From positions 5,932,536 to 5,996,535 of the forward strand of contig BSYO01000014.1 of NCBI GenBank assembly GCA_033239525.1: a stretch of DNA of 64,000 bases. Reading direction: 5' to 3'. Every line of letters begins with the position of its first letter. Positions within the stretch are counted from its first letter, which is position 1. A program made the position numbers and the translations under genes. This document shows, one piece after another, positions 31,824-44,237 of this stretch. The notes under the pieces were generated by a model, which saw only the letters and a list, made by a program, of their open reading frames with translations, had not been told where the DNA came from and ran no database searches. The stretch is from Nepenthes gracilis (Eukaryota; Streptophyta; Magnoliopsida; Caryophyllales; Nepenthaceae).

Positions 31824-32648
31824 TGTTGGGGAATATGACGACAGACTTTCCCACTCAAAAAACACAGTAAGGAATATGAACGAAGAAGAACAATGAACAT
31901 AAGAATTTTACGAGAAAAACCATTATCAATCAAGGGAAAAACCACAGGACAATCCGTCCACTGAACGTTTTTCACTATGTGAGAGATTTAGGAACAAGTT
32001 TCCCCATTACACAGTAGAGAATAAAGAGAAATCGAAGAACAGAGCAACGGTAACACACACACGGTTGCTTACAGTTTCTCCTCCCTTCACTGTCTTTCTC
32101 TCGCTTTCCCTAGAACTCGGGCGCTCACCCAAAAAATTATCTCACATACCTCTCACATACATATATATATAGCAAGTCACAATACTTGCTTTGAAAACCG
32201 CACACCGAGAGATTTAGGGCAATCTTCTCTCCAGAAAGGATAGGATCAATCCTTTCCAACAATATGAATATTCCCTATCAAAAACGGCTCCTGCAAAACC
32301 GTCTAAGATCACGTATCTCAAAAAAATCTGCTGAGCTGGCGTTGTACTGGATTTCCTAGCCGGCAGCCAACCGTTGGCCGTCTGCATTCTCCACTAGACC
32401 AGTCAACACCCTTGTTGACCGTCTGAAATTTGCCCTTCTGGAATCTCTTAGTGAATCTGGTTTACTTAACCGCCAAACCGGTCAACATTGTTTGCCGATA
32501 ATGTTGACCGTCAATCCGGTCAACTCCTTTGAGCGTCCATTCGGTCAACATAGTTGACCAAAATTTCTTTCTTGAAGGAAACAGAATAGTCGTGCTCCGC
32601 CGAAATTCTTCGATCACAAGAACTTCTTCATGGAAGTGATTCCCAACT
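31824..32648 (-). repeat. 3' LTR of the minus-strand copia element
   Basis: On the plus strand it runs from TGTTGGGGAATATG to GATTCCCAAC. A TATA-like run lies at about 32156-32172. GGTCAA/TTGACC words cluster at about 32398-32560. A purine tract (GAGGGAAAGT on the minus strand) adjoins its right edge. Confidence 0.9.
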
Positions 32649-32657
32649 GACTTTCCC

Positions 32658-33344
32658 TCACGACCGTGAGAAAGTTGGATCCATTAGCCCGGCAATCTTG
32701 CAGCATGCTTCATTCTTCCCTCTTGGTAGATTCTTAGTCATCATGTCTGCCCCGTTGTCTTCAGTACTGATCTTCTCCAGTGATAATAGACCAGCTTCAA
32801 ACACGTCCCTCATCCAATGGTACCGAACATCAATATGCTTGGATCTCGAGTGAAACGAAGAGTTCTTGCAGAGATGTATTGCACTCTGATTGTCACAGAA
32901 TAAACTATGCTTCTCCTGTCGAAGACCCGACTCTTGAACAAATTTCTTCATCCACAGCATCTCCTTGCACGTCTCTGTGACTACAATATATTCGAATTCG
33001 GTGGTCGATAGGGCCACGCACTTCTGTAATTTGGATTGCCAGGAGACTGCTCCTCCTGCAAATTTCACCAAGTAACCTGAAGTAGATTTTCGAGAGTCTA
33101 AGTTGCCGGCCATGTCAGCATCCGAATAGTCCACTAACTAGAGCTTGTCACTTCCAAGGCATAGACACCTCTTGGAAGTCTCCCGAATGTATCTCATAAT
33201 CCACTTAACTGCGGACCAATGCTCCTTCCATGGATTGGACAGAAACCAACTGACTGTCCCAACTGCATGAGTTATGTCAGGTCTAGTACACACCAAGGAA
33301 TACATCAGGCTTCCCACAGCAGAGGAATAAGGCACGCCTTTCAT
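32658..33344 (-). pseudogene. pol: copia RNase H, minus-strand element
   Basis: Reading leftwards, MKGVPYSSAVGSLMYSLVCTRPDI (33344) is the RT end and YSDADMAGNLDSRKSTSGYLVKFAGGAVSWQSKLQ starts RNase H. CVALSTTEFEYIVVTETCKE and LFCDNQSAIHLCKN follow, and the frame runs to a natural stop at 32658. The catalytic acidic residues of the SDAD, TEFEY and CDNQS motifs are visible. A single stop near 33135 splits the domain. Confidence 0.9.
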
Positions 33345-33385
33345 GTATCTCTTCTTGTCATCCGAGGACGGACATTAAGGAGTAC

Positions 33386-34347
33386 TCAACTTGTAATTGT
33401 TCGCCAAGGGTGTGTCCACGGGCTTCGACTTGTCCATGTTGAATCGTTGGAGCACTTTCTCAATATAACTTTCTTGAGACAGCCACAATTTTTTTGCCTT
33501 CCGATTGTGTATAATTCTGACTTTCCCAGAATTTGTTTCGCCGATCCAAGATCATTCATAGCAAATGACCGCCCAAGTTGCTCTTTCAGCTCCTTTATCC
33601 GAGCACCATTTCGTCCAACTATTAACATGTCATCCACATATATGAGAAAAATGACAAAATCATCATTAGAAAATCTCTACACAAATATGCAGTGGTCACG
33701 AGTAGTCCGTCGGTACCCTTGGTCGGCCATAACAGACTCGAACTTCTTGTACCACTGTCGAGGAGCTTGCTTTAGGCCATACAGACTTTTCCTCAAATGG
33801 CATACAAGTTGTTCCTTTCCTTTAGCCTTAAACTCTTCTGGCTGTTCCATGTTGATCTCCTCCTCAAGCTCTCCATGGAGGAATACAATTCGGACATCCA
33901 TCTGCTCTACCTCAAGGTCCTAGGTGGCAGCCAGACCAAATACCACCCGTATGGAAGACATCTTCACTACCGGAGCAAATATCTCATCAAAATTAATTCC
34001 TTTCCATTGTCGAAACCTTTCACCACCAGTCGTGTATTGTATCTTGGCTCCTTGGTGTTCTCGTCCATTTTCAACCGGAAGACCTATTTATTCTTTAGGG
34101 CCTTCTTCCCCTTAGGAAGTTTAACAAGGTCAAAAGTATGGTTCTCATGAAGAGAACTCATCTCATCCTTCATAGTCTCCAGCCATTTCTTCGGTATCAA
34201 TAAGCATAACATATTCACTGGGGGACAGATGAATGGACTGTCGTCTGTTCCAAGAGGATCGTCTAATAGCAACTTCTTCGGCCGGTTGAGGGATGGCTTC
34301 AGCCTTGTCATCATCAGGCACCATGACCTCCTCTCCAGTATCCTCAA
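33386..34347 (-). pseudogene. pol: copia reverse transcriptase, minus-strand element
   Basis: The reading starts near MKDEMSSLHENHTFDLVKLP (about 34175) and is broken by stops and frameshifts up to 33901. From there one frame carries [41 protein letters not shown], then IYVDDMLIVGRNGARIKELKEQLGRSFAMNDLGSAKQILG. The YVDD active site is intact. A shift near 33530 separates it from the downstream part. Confidence 0.85.
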
Positions 34348-35730
34348 CTACCTCAGGACCACACTTATCGCCTTCTAATGATACAGGACGGACATCTTCG
34401 ATACTTACTTTGTCCGTCTGTTCATCATTACAATTTGCCTTCCTACTAATGTCTTCAATCGTCTCATTCTCAGCAAAGGTTACATTTCTTGACCGAACAA
34501 GTTTCCTGGTGACAGGATCATAAAATCTGTAGCCCAACTCATCCTATCCATAGCCCAAAAAGACGCACTGTATTGTCTTTGGCTCCAATTTCTTCCTTTC
34601 GTCTCTTGGGACGTGTACGAATGCTTTACATCCGAACACCCGTAAATGATCATAGGATGGCTCCACACCAGTCCATATCTTCTCCACCACTTCACCCATT
34701 AGAGGCTTATTGGGCGACCTGTTGATAATGTAGGCCGCCATCCGGAGTGCTTCTTTCCAGAACGAAGCATGAAGCTTTACTTCGGAGAGCATGTAACATA
34801 CTCTCTCCAAGAGCGTACGATTCATCTGTTCTGCCACTCCATTCAATTGAGATGTCTTTGGTGGCATTTTCTGATGCCTAATACCATATGACCGGCAGTA
34901 GGCATCAAGGGGTCCCAAGTATTCACCGCCGTTGTCCATCGGATGGCCTTCAGTTTCTTCCCCGTCTGACATTCCACAAGAGTATGGAACTGCTCAAAAA
35001 TACCAAGAACATGATCCTTGACCTTCAGTGGGTAAACCCACAGCCTTCTAGAACAATTGTCAATGAAAGAAACAAAATACTGAGCTCCACTGATTGACCT
35101 CTCTTTAAATGGTCCACACACATCTGTGTGAATGAGATCAAGTAGTCCGATTTTTGGGGTTGACGAAACTCCATTGAAGGAAACTTTTCTCTGTTTCCCA
35201 GCCAAGTAGTGGGGACACGTCTTCATCCCATCCTCCTTTGTCCCGTTGATCAGGCCCTTCCCGGTCAAGTGAGACAATCCCCGTTCACTCATGTGGCCCA
35301 GCCTCCTGTGCCACAAAACTTCTGTCTCCTTACAAGTTGCAGTGTTCATATCTCCGGCCATGGCACAGACCTTCATCACATATAGGCCGGAGCACTTTTT
35401 TCCTCTCGCTGCAACAAGAGACCCTCTGGTTAGCTTCCACTCACCTTCACAGAAGGTGTTGCAGTAACCTTCATCATCCAACCAACTGGCTGAGATGACA
35501 TTCAATCGAATGTCAAGAACATGGTGCACATCCTTTAACAGCAGCTTTGTTCCATTATTTGTGACCAGAATGATATCTCCTCTACCTATAACTGGAGATG
35601 TTCCTTTCTTGTCCATCCTAATTACTCCAAAATCTCCCAGAGTATAGGATGTAAACAGTCCCTTTCTGGACGTGACATGTAGGGTAGCGCCCGAATCAAT
35701 TGCCTAGCCAGATTCCATGTCTGTCAAGTT
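34163..35730 (-). pseudogene. pol: copia protease and integrase, minus-strand element
   Basis: The protease motif IDSGATLHVTS lies at about 35700, right after a Trp-to-stop change. The frame from 35616 (257 codons) carries KDVHHVLDIRLNVIS, LWHRRLGHMSERGLSHL, C.HYLAGK and IHTDVCGPF, FIDNCSRRLWVYPLK. A frameshift at the second Asp (about 34925) moves the reading to DNGGEYLGPLDAYC..NGVAEQMNRTLLERV, which holds the catalytic Glu. The end, GYRFYDPVTRKLVRSRNV with an acidic linker, runs to 34163. In the zinc finger one Cys has become Tyr (CPHY). Confidence 0.85.
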
Positions 35731-35739
35731 TGCCACTTC

Positions 35740-36600
35740 TCATTGACATGTCAATAGGAGATCCCCACTTGTAACTACTGAGACGGAGGACGTTTCCTCC
35801 CTGCGTCCTTTGTCACCTTTCTCATTCTATGTATTTTTCCGCTTCCATTTGAAGTAATACTTCTTAATATGGTCCTTCTTGCCATAGTGATGACATTCCA
35901 GGTTTTGGTATCTGGATCAGGATTTGCTGTGGCCTTTTTCTCCTGGTTTCTAGTGACGACCTCTACTTCTTCCCCTAGATTCGGTTACCAGCACCTCAGA
36001 ATGAGAAGATGTTGAGGTTCCTTGTGACCGTCTTGACTCGTTCATGAGCAGAGAGGCAATAATCTCGTCCAACCTTAAAGTATCCTTACCGAACAATAAG
36101 ATTGTGATGATATGATCATAGGTGGCCGGCAGAGAAGTCAGCAGAACCAACGCCTTGTCCTCCTCCTTGATTTCCTTATTAAGAGCAGACATCTGCGTCA
36201 ATATTTGGTTAAACTCATCCAAGTGTTTCACAAAACTCCCTCCTTCTGATAACCGTAAGCCATAAAACTACTTCTTTACGTGCAGTCTGGTTGTTAGAGA
36301 TTTGGACTTGTAACGGCTCTCCAACTTCTCCCAAACCTCCGCCGGATCAGTTAGGCCAAGAACTTCTTGAAGAGTGTTGTCCGCCAGGCACAACTTAATG
36401 GTACAGTTTACAAAATCTCTCTTATCTTGCCATTCATCATTAGTGAGATTTTCAGGCTTTTTGTCCTTCTTCTTCAACGCCTTCACTGTCCCTTCTCTTG
36501 TCAGAATGTTCTTCATCCTCTCTTGCCAGAGAATGAAGTTACCCTGCCCATTAAACTGCTTAATGTTGAACGACAGATTCTTTGACGACGAGGATTCCAT
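35740..36600 (-). pseudogene. gag: copia gag, minus-strand element
   Basis: The ATG at 36600 (MESSSSKNLSFNIKQFNGQGNF) is chosen because it follows the primer site by about 20 bases and matches the plus-strand relative. One frame runs to about 35950 with two TAG stops (36268 and 35950), both at Gln codons of the relative. ILWQERMKNILTREGT, LTRFLHVKK-like and EEDKALVLLTSLPATYDHI motifs mark the Gag_2 family. The zinc knuckle CHHYGKKDHIKK at about 35880 has lost a Cys. Confidence 0.85.
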
Positions 36601-36623
36601 TAAAACAAAGTATGGAACCTGTC

Positions 36624-36634
36624 TCTGATACCAC
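36624..36634 (-). other. Primer binding site, initiator tRNA-Met, minus strand
   Basis: On the minus strand, TGGTATCAGAG follows the LTR end after two bases. This is the same initiator-Met site as in the plus-strand copia element. Confidence 0.9.
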
Positions 36635-36635
36635 T

Positions 36636-37460
36636 TGTTGGGGAATATGGTGACAGACTTTCCCACTCAAATAACACAGTAAGGAATATGAACGAAGAAG
36701 AACAATGAACACAAGAATTTTATATGGAAAACCTTTACCAATCAAGGAAAAAATCACGGGACAATCCGTCCACTGAACGTTTTTCACTATGTGAGAGATT
36801 TGGGAACAAGTTTCCCCGTTACATAGTAGAGAATAAAGAGAAATCGAAGAACAGAGCAACGGCAACACACACATACGGTTGCTTACAATTTCTCATCCCT
36901 TCACCATTTTTCTCTCGCTCTCCCTAGTACTCAGGCGCTGACCCAAAAAAATTATCTCACATACCTCTCACATACTTATATATAGTAAGTCACAATACTT
37001 GCTTTGAAAACCGCACACCGAAAGATTTAGGGCAATCTTCCCTCCAAAAGGATAGGATCAATCCTTTCCAACAATATGAATATTCCCTGTCAAAAACGGC
37101 TCCTGTAAAACCGTCTGAGACTACGTATCTCCAGAAAATTTTCTGAGCTGGTGTTCAACTGAATTTTTTAGCGGGCGGCCAACCGTTGGCCGTCCGCGTT
37201 CTCCACTAGACTGGTCAATGCCCTTGTTGACCGTCTGAAATTTGTCATTCTGGAATCTCTCAGTGAATCCGGTTTACTTAACCGCCAAACCGGTTAGCAT
37301 TGTTTGCCGGTAATGTTGACCGTCAATCCGGTCAACTCCGTTGACCGTCCATTCGATCAATTATATTGACCGAAATTTCTTTCCTGAAGGAAATAGCACA
37401 TTCGTGCTCCGCCCAAGTTCTTCGATCACAAGAACTTCTTCACGGGAGTGATTCCCAACA
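36636..37460 (-). repeat. 5' LTR of the minus-strand copia element
   Basis: This is the promoter-bearing LTR. The minus-strand TATA-like run is at about 36976-36986. GGTCAA/TTGACC words lie at about 37205-37375, among them a run of CCGGTCAACTCCGTTGACCG. It ends CCCAACA at 37460. Confidence 0.9.
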
Positions 37461-37465
37461 CTTGT

Positions 37466-39682
37466 CTCTTAACATGTTAGTATTCTTATTTGAGCAATCT
37501 TTTTTTATATCTTTTCAACAATTCACCTATCCTATTAAAGCGGTTCATATGATTGGCTACTTGGCAAATCATCCGCTCTAACAAGGCGATTGTAGTTAAC
37601 AATATAGCAATTTGCATTTTTTAACAATGAGACATAGGCTTAGCCTTGTTACCAAGCATACCCTAGCAACCCACATAATTATGAGGATTCAATTATGGAG
37701 CTCCAGATCCACCCGGCTTGCCCTTATGCTGCGAAATTATTTTGGCACAAATAATTTGGCATATGCTTACATAGAACTCTTTGGTATTGTTAATTATACA
37801 GCAACCAAGATGTCTCAGGGGCGGAATTGCATAAATATTTAGTAAATGATGTGTGAGGATATATAATTAATTTATCATGTGGCTCCAATTTCATTAAGTA
37901 AAAATACCTTTTTTCTTTGAGGTTTCTAGTTGATGTGTGACGGTCTATAATGAGAATATATCATGTGGCCTGAATTTTCGGCATGTGAAATTTTTTAAAA
38001 AATAATTTTGCAACGATAATTATGTTATATTATGTGCGTTTAGGCGTCGTTAATTGGTATAATCTTTTATATTTTTAATGTTTTTAGTTGGTGTCATTAT
38101 ACCTTTTTATTTAATTTTGGATGTGACAGGCTAATGCATACGTGACAATATAAGGACGTTGATTTGAGAATATCACTACAGCAGTTGACAATATTAACTT
38201 CTAGAGACAGTAAACAAGTCATATCGTGTGAAATTCTGCCTAATACTTTGGACCGTCTAGGGTTACTTTCGGCAGCCCCCGCCCCATGTTAGCGTGGCCC
38301 ACTATTATTAATGTGTATAGTACGGTCATTTGACCGTTGTTTTTAATTTCCTCTTTTTTTTTAACAAATAATTTCTAAGATATTTGTCCCTCCGAAAAAA
38401 TCTATAGATATCCACTCTATATTTTTTTGACCAAAATTCTCTTTCCTCTCTTATTTTTGATATTTTAAATGTTCTAATGTTTTAATAATTGTTGTTGATT
38501 TGTTATAAATTTGATTTCATTATTTATCTATATTTCTGTTTAGCTGATATATAATTTTTTTATAATTTAATTATTATATTTTTGGCTAATTGTTTTTTTT
38601 CATGTTGATGATAAAAATTAAAAAGCTATTCTAAAATTTGGGAACTAATTATACTATATACTGATAATAATTCTAAAACATCTTAAACGTAAACTACCCA
38701 TACTAGTACTGCTGCCACTGAATCTAGCCATCCCTTAGATAACCGCTAAAATTATTTCATAATTTTTTAAATTAAATTAGTTATTATGAAGGCACTGTTG
38801 TAAAAATATAAAAGGATTATATTTATATAAATTTTAGAAAGATCAAATTTCCAAAACTTGTAAAGCCTGGCTTCTAATTATTAATTTTGATATCATTAAT
38901 TTATTTTTAGATTAGTTTTAAAATAATTATATAATAAAAATTTAAAAAAATTGCTAGTATAGAAGCAGGTTTGGTTTCTAATTTATATCTGACACGCACT
39001 CATATGCATTTTTACGCAAAATGTATGAGCCCAAGAAGCCCTTATGCGTGTTTCGAGTAAATTGCTCATGCTTGCATCTGAAGCACTTAATCAGCACTTG
39101 TATGCTAATTTATTTGTATAAGCAGTATTGATACTATTTTCGGTCACTTTTTACGAGAAAGAAAAGAAAGGAGAGATAAAGATAAAAGAAAGAAGAGCGA
39201 GGTAAAGCAAAAAGATGATTTTGAAATGTTATTTTGCCAAATTTGTCCAATTTAAATGTTCATATAAGTATTTCTAAGTCCGATCATTAGTCTATTTTAA
39301 ATTTCTTCTAATTTTCTTTACGTTTAATTGTTCATCATACATTTAAGCTATCTTTTACTTATCCAACTTCGAATATATGTGCATGCATATAGTTTTACCC
39401 ATTATTTTAATATTTTAATTTGAATTTTTTGAATATTTAAAAATTTTACCATATTTAAATGCAATGAGTAAATATTTAAGACTTTTTGTTCGTGTTTATA
39501 TATGTATGTGTAAAATAAAAAGTCATAAAATTTTATATTTAGATATTACACTTGGTAGTCTATACACGTACTTCTAGTTAGATTCTATTTTATTATTTAC
39601 TTTGATATTTGTACTTTTTCATCGGTTAGAAAGTTTTGTATTTATATTTTCTTGGAGTGAAAGTTTTATACTTTTCTAATAG
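37466..39682. other. AT-rich intergenic DNA with a decayed LTR head
   Basis: No gene is visible. 37705-37760 matches a segment at 9625-9690. From 38860 the sequence TGTAAAGCCTGGCTTC, an AT-rich block, CACGCACTCATATGCAT and CTCATGCTTGCATC words and a GA-rich block (39155-39215) follow in the same order as in the old LTR at 7812-8633 read in reverse. It is therefore probably a plus-strand copy of the same old LTR. Confidence 0.4.
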
Positions 39683-39687
39683 GAAGT

Positions 39688-40569
39688 GCTGGGTGGTCCG
39701 ACATGAAGGCCCAAGCAGATTCCAAACCCAATCCACGGAGCAACGGCTCATGCGGTAGATCTAGTCCAATGCCCCAGGGTGGCCTACATAGCAGCCTGCG
39801 CTTGCAGCCAATGGGCATTGCCTGTAGCCCATTAATGCGGCTGACGGGCAATAGAAGAAGCGCAGAGAAATCGAGCCAATGGGGAGAAAGTCAGCGCTGC
39901 CAATTGCGACTTGCGCTGCTGCCTATAGTTCCCCAGCCAATCTCAGCGCAAGAGGTAGACCCAACGTGACTTACGCCTCTCGGCGGTCTACCTGTCATCA
40001 CAAGGCGACAACTGCCACACCAACGATTACCGTCAACGGTTAGCAACCAAGGAATCCTTGAAGGGGGGATTCTTGCGCCAAAGACCCCAACAAGGGGAGC
40101 AATAAATTCCCTCCTCGCTTATAGAGGAAAAAGGGAGGGATCGATCGATTCAACTTGGAGAGAACAAGAGCCTAGTATCAAGACATACGCTCCTGCATGC
40201 GCAAGCCAGCTACTGTTTTTCTCCATCCTTATATAGGCTTTTACAGTCAGCCACCCGCTGCGGTGATTACGTGAGCCAGGCCTCCGATCATCCGCTCACC
40301 AATCCCCTATTTTTGTATTCACGCACTCCCTACACATTTACAGTATACTCTCACACACCTCTAAGTGTGTGCTCCCCCTTTCCGTTCATTGCGGAAGGCT
40401 TGCTGATTTGAGCATCAAAGTGCTTTCGATGGAAGACATCCCACCGGGCCTCTGACCTCCTATTTATTAGTTGTGTTGTACTGGTCCCAGGTTTACAGAG
40501 ACAGAGACCGGATCCACTCACGATCACCTCAAGATGATGAGGAATTTAAAGGCTCCCTAATCCGTAACA
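39688..40569 (+). repeat. 5' LTR of gypsy element B
   Basis: The LTR is 882 bp. A TATA box, CTTATATAGGC, lies at 40229-40239; at the matching place the 3' LTR reads CTAATACAAGCC, so the box is lost there. The GCTGATTTGAGCATC block near the end is typical of Tat LTRs. Confidence 0.95.
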
Positions 40570-40588
40570 TTGGTGCCTTTTGTAGGAA
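40570..40588 (+). other. Decayed primer binding site of element B
   Basis: TTGGTGCCTTTTGTAGGAA directly follows the LTR and differs from the element A site at a few positions. Confidence 0.75.
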
Positions 40589-40640
40589 CGAGACAAAAAA
40601 GCCTAGCATCTCCTTCTCACACTCAACCCTTCACAACAAG

Positions 40641-42180
40641 ATGGTCAACACAAGGGCACAAGCGAGTGCTCCAACAAGAGATGCAGTTGTCTGCGGCGAT
40701 GACCCCTCAGTGGGTAGCTGCGCAGACGTCTGTCCAGAGCTAGACATCCATTTGCCTAGCAGCAGACATGGGCGACATGAAGTTGATGATCCAGGCCCTA
40801 TACAACCGAACGTGCATACCATGGATGAGGGCTGCTCCTCTAGCGTCCTAGGTGTCATCCGCTAGGCGAGGAAGGCATCGCGCGGAAGCCCCCAAGGGAA
40901 GACCGGAATGGCCTGACGACACCGAGGCCCAAGTGGCCACCAACAGTAAGGCTCAGTCTGTAGCTAGAAGCCACCCCAGCCGGGACTAGCAAGAGGAGAG
41001 ACCAGAGCGGTGTAACCCCCTAACTCCCACGATGAAAGGAGAACAAAAGCTGCAGATTCCAACAGTGCATAGCCACTCCGCGCGAAAAGTCGCCACAACC
41101 GATGAATTCGCTATCACCCGCAGGATCGCACGAAGCTCCGCGACATTATCAACACATGGAGAAGTGAATCCGACCGATTGAAGGAAAGGTGAAGGTGCCC
41201 TAGGATCTCCTAAACAAGGAGAGACCCATCCGATCCTCGGCAAACCTGTGAAGGTCACCCTTTTCCATGGATCTCCAAACCCAACTGCTCTCCCACAAGT
41301 TCAAGATGCCCTTACTGGAAGGATACGACGGAAGCAAGGACCCGATGGACCACCTCAACTACTTTCGCACTCACTTGTCTCTACAGGGAGTAAGCGAGGC
41401 CATGATGTGCCAGTATTTTCCCGTCACCCTAACGGTGGACGCTCTGGCCATGATGAGGCCATGATTTGCCTCCCGCCAAACTCCATCTGCTCCTTCAACA
41501 AACTTGTGGACAGCTTCCTGAGCTAATTCGCCTCCAGTCGGAGAAAGGAGAAGCAGTTGTGGCATTTGGTCCACCTCCGCCAGAGGACGGATGAAAACTT
41601 GAAGCGCTTCCTTAATCGCTTCATCACCGAGGCACGCAGGATCCCCCAGCTATGTAATGAGCTAAAGTACAATGCCTTCGTCGCTACGTTGGCAGCAGTT
41701 GACTTCTTTAAGCACTTATTGCATCAGCTCCCTCAATCCTTCAAGGAAGCAGAAGCCATTGCCCGTGCCTATATCTTGGTGGTGGAAGCCAATGAGGCGA
41801 AGCATCCCGAACATATGGACCACCCTCTAGAGGTCGCCTGATCGAGCGTTGGCAAGAAGAGGAATGGCGACAGCAATCGATTCCAGGAGCGTCGCAAGTG
41901 GTCGCATCCTTCGCCTGGGTCAAGGAAGGAGTACGGACCAACTTCCTTGACTCCTCTAACTGATACCTGCGTGAATATCCTGATATAGATCTAGGATGAG
42001 AAGTTCTTCAAGTGGTCGAAAGCGCCAAAAAGTTTGAACGGCGATGATCAGACGAAGTACTACAAATACTACTGCTGTCTTGGACATTTCATGGAGAACT
42101 GCCGAACCCTGTAGCAAGAAATAGAAGACTTGATCCGTCTCAGACATCTCAAGCAATTCTTAAAGGGCTCAGGGTAGGCC
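40641..42180 (+). pseudogene. gag: gypsy B gag
   Basis: The ATG at 40641 opens MVNTRAQASAPTRDA. The central Gag domain is spread over several frames: HKFKMPLLEGYDGSKDPMDHLNYFRTH (about 41290-41370), then LRQRTDENLKRFLNRFITEARRIP, AAVDFFKHLLHQLP and YILVVEANEAKHPEHMDHP (41557-41841). A decayed zinc knuckle with YCCLGHFMENCRTL and IEDLIRLRHLKQFLKG follows at 42060-42178. Several frameshifts and stops break it. Confidence 0.8.
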
Positions 42181-42329
42181 CCTGTAGCCTCAAAAGGTGT
42201 GGCAAGTGAGCCTCCCAGGAACCGCACGGCCGCCGGTGTGTCAGCATGATCTCAAACACGTCAACCAAGAGCAGCAGACAGACGCGGCCTGAACAAGCTT
42301 CTAGCAGCAAGAGAGCTAAGATAGGGGAT

Positions 42330-42890
42330 AGGAGTGACGTCATTAGTTTTAGCAGCGATAATATGGCATATGTAACCTTCCCCCATTCTGACCCCCTTGT
42401 TGTATCCACCCTCATTTTAGACGGTACTATTAACTACCAATTAAAATGAGTCTTCTTTGACAGTGGAAGCTCTCAGAATTCGTTATATCTGGTTGTCTTT
42501 TTCAAGCTTGGACTAAGGCAAAGTCAAATGAAAGTGGCCGATGGCCCTTTATATGATCTGGACAACGAACTTGTACCCGTGTAGGGAATAGTCCAACTAG
42601 AAGCCACGATGGAAACTTACCCGCACATTGCAATGTGAGAGCTAACGTTCCTTGTCGTCAATCTACCATCCATTTACAACACCATCCTGGGGAGACCATT
42701 CCATGCGGCCTTCGAGGTTGTTACCTCAATTCCACACCTAAAGATAAAGTTCCTAACCCCGGTACGACGAGGAGAGGCACTTAGAGACTAGGTGATGGGA
42801 CGGACGTTCTACTTGTCCCAAGTCGCACCAGCGGTGTCGAACCGTCTGGATGAAGACTTGGACCTCCGCGATGAGACCTCGCTGTAGTAG
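42330..42890 (+). pseudogene. pol: gypsy B protease
   Basis: ISFSSDNMAYVTFPHSDPLVV is followed by VFFDSGSSQNSLYL, where the Asp-Ser-Gly active site is canonical, and by YNTILGRPF. At least four in-frame stops (for instance just before the active site) prevent translation. Confidence 0.8.
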
Positions 42891-42939
42891 GCTCAATCAG
42901 AAGAAGAAATCAAAGTAATTCCATTGGATCTTGCCGAAC

Positions 42940-44166
42940 CAAAGAAGTGTGTACATGTGGGTAACTCCCTCTCTTGGGTCGACCGTGATTGACTAGTCAC
43001 CTTCCTATGGAAGAACTCTGACATATTTGCATGGATTCCTGCCGACATGCCTAGGATACCAGCTGGAGTAATGGTCCACAAGTTGGGCCTCAATCCCGGC
43101 GACAAGCCCGTGCGGCAGAAACACAGGAACCATTCCATTGAAATGCTGATATTTCTAAGGGAGGAAATGAAGAAACTATTGGACGACCAGGTTCATTAGG
43201 GAGGTGCAGTATCCAGACTGGCTATCAAACATTGTTCTTATGAAGAAGAGTAACGGCAAATGGCGGATGTGTGTGGACTTCACCGACGTGAAAAAGGTCT
43301 GCCCAAAAGACAGCTTCCCTCTCCCTCGGATTGATTAGTTGGTGGACTCCACCTCTGGGCATGAGTTCCTGAGTTTCATGAATACTCACTTAGGTTACAA
43401 TCAGATTAGGATGTACCCGGACGATGAGAAGCACACCTCATTCATGACCAACCAGGGGAAGTACTACTATAAGGTAATGCCCTTCGGCCTCAAGAATGCC
43501 AGGGCAACCTATCAACGTCTCGTGAACAAGATATTCAAAGCTTAGATCGGGAGGAACATGGATGTATACGTCGACGACATGCTCGTGAAAAGCAAGGTAG
43601 CTGACGGCCACATCTGAGATCTAGAGGAGACCTTCCAGGTCCTTCGGGCACACAGGATGAAGCTCAACCCAGCCAAGTGTGCATTTAGGATGACCTCCAG
43701 GAAGTTCCTAGGCTTTATCATGTCACAACGCGGCATAGAAGCAAACCTAGAGAAGATCAGGGCCATTCTGGACATGAGCCCTCCGCGGACAGTAAGGGAG
43801 GTACAGAAGCTCTCAGGACGACTGGTAGCTCTCTTGCGATTCCTGGCTAAGTCCGCAGAAAAATTCTTGCCCTTCTTCAAGGCACTTCGAGGGACGAAGT
43901 CGTTCGGATTTTGGTGGACCGAGGAATGCGAGGAAGCTTTCAAAGAGCTGAAGGCATACCTCATCATCCCACCTCTCCTAAGCTCGCCAAGCGCGGGCAA
44001 AGACCTATACCTCCACTTGGCTGCATCAGACACGGCGCTTAGCTCTGTGCTAGTCAGAGAACAAGAGGGAGCGCAATGGCTGGTGTACTACGTAAGCCGA
44101 GTACTCACGGACATGGAGGCATGCTACCTGTTCACGGAAAGGATAGTGTTGACGCTCATCTATTGA
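42940..44166 (+). pseudogene. pol: gypsy B reverse transcriptase and first RNase H
   Basis: The RT begins with the decayed KKLLD and KWRMCVDFTDV parts, then reads LVDSTSGHEFLSFMNTHLGYNQIRM (43339). The first catalytic Asp is replaced by Asn here (FMNT for FMDA). The second box, VYVDDMLVKSKV, is intact, as is KVMPFGLKNARATYQRLVN. In-frame TAG and TGA stops lie near 43543 and 43618. From 43657 one frame gives NPAKCAF, GFIMSQRGIEAN, PFFKALRGTKSFGFWWTEECEEAFKELK and the RNase H KDLYLHLAASDTALSSVLVRE, ending at 44166 by frameshift. Confidence 0.85.
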
Positions 44167-44237
44167 CATGGAAGCTACGGCCCTACTTCCAAGCTCATCG
44201 GATAATCATTCTGACAAACTAACCCCTGAAGTCGATC

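Larger units (their letters stand above)
31824..37460 (-). mobile_element. Ty1/copia element, Tork-like, minus strand, decayed
   Basis: A complete 5,637-bp element on the minus strand. The two LTRs (31824-32648 and 36636-37460) are about 825 bp each. Flanks CGTGT (31819-31823) and CTTGT (37461-37465) match at four of five bases, a decayed target duplication. The primer site, gag, protease, integrase, RT and RNase H lie in copia order. Its proteins are close relatives of those of the plus-strand element at 10979, but the LTRs are a different family. About 13 differences occur in the first 140 bases of the LTRs, so it is older than its intact layout suggests. Confidence 0.95.

Noticed and set aside
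33219..33923. 234-codon plus-strand open frame
   Set aside because: It is the antisense shadow of the minus-strand copia RT/RNase H and has no motif of its own.
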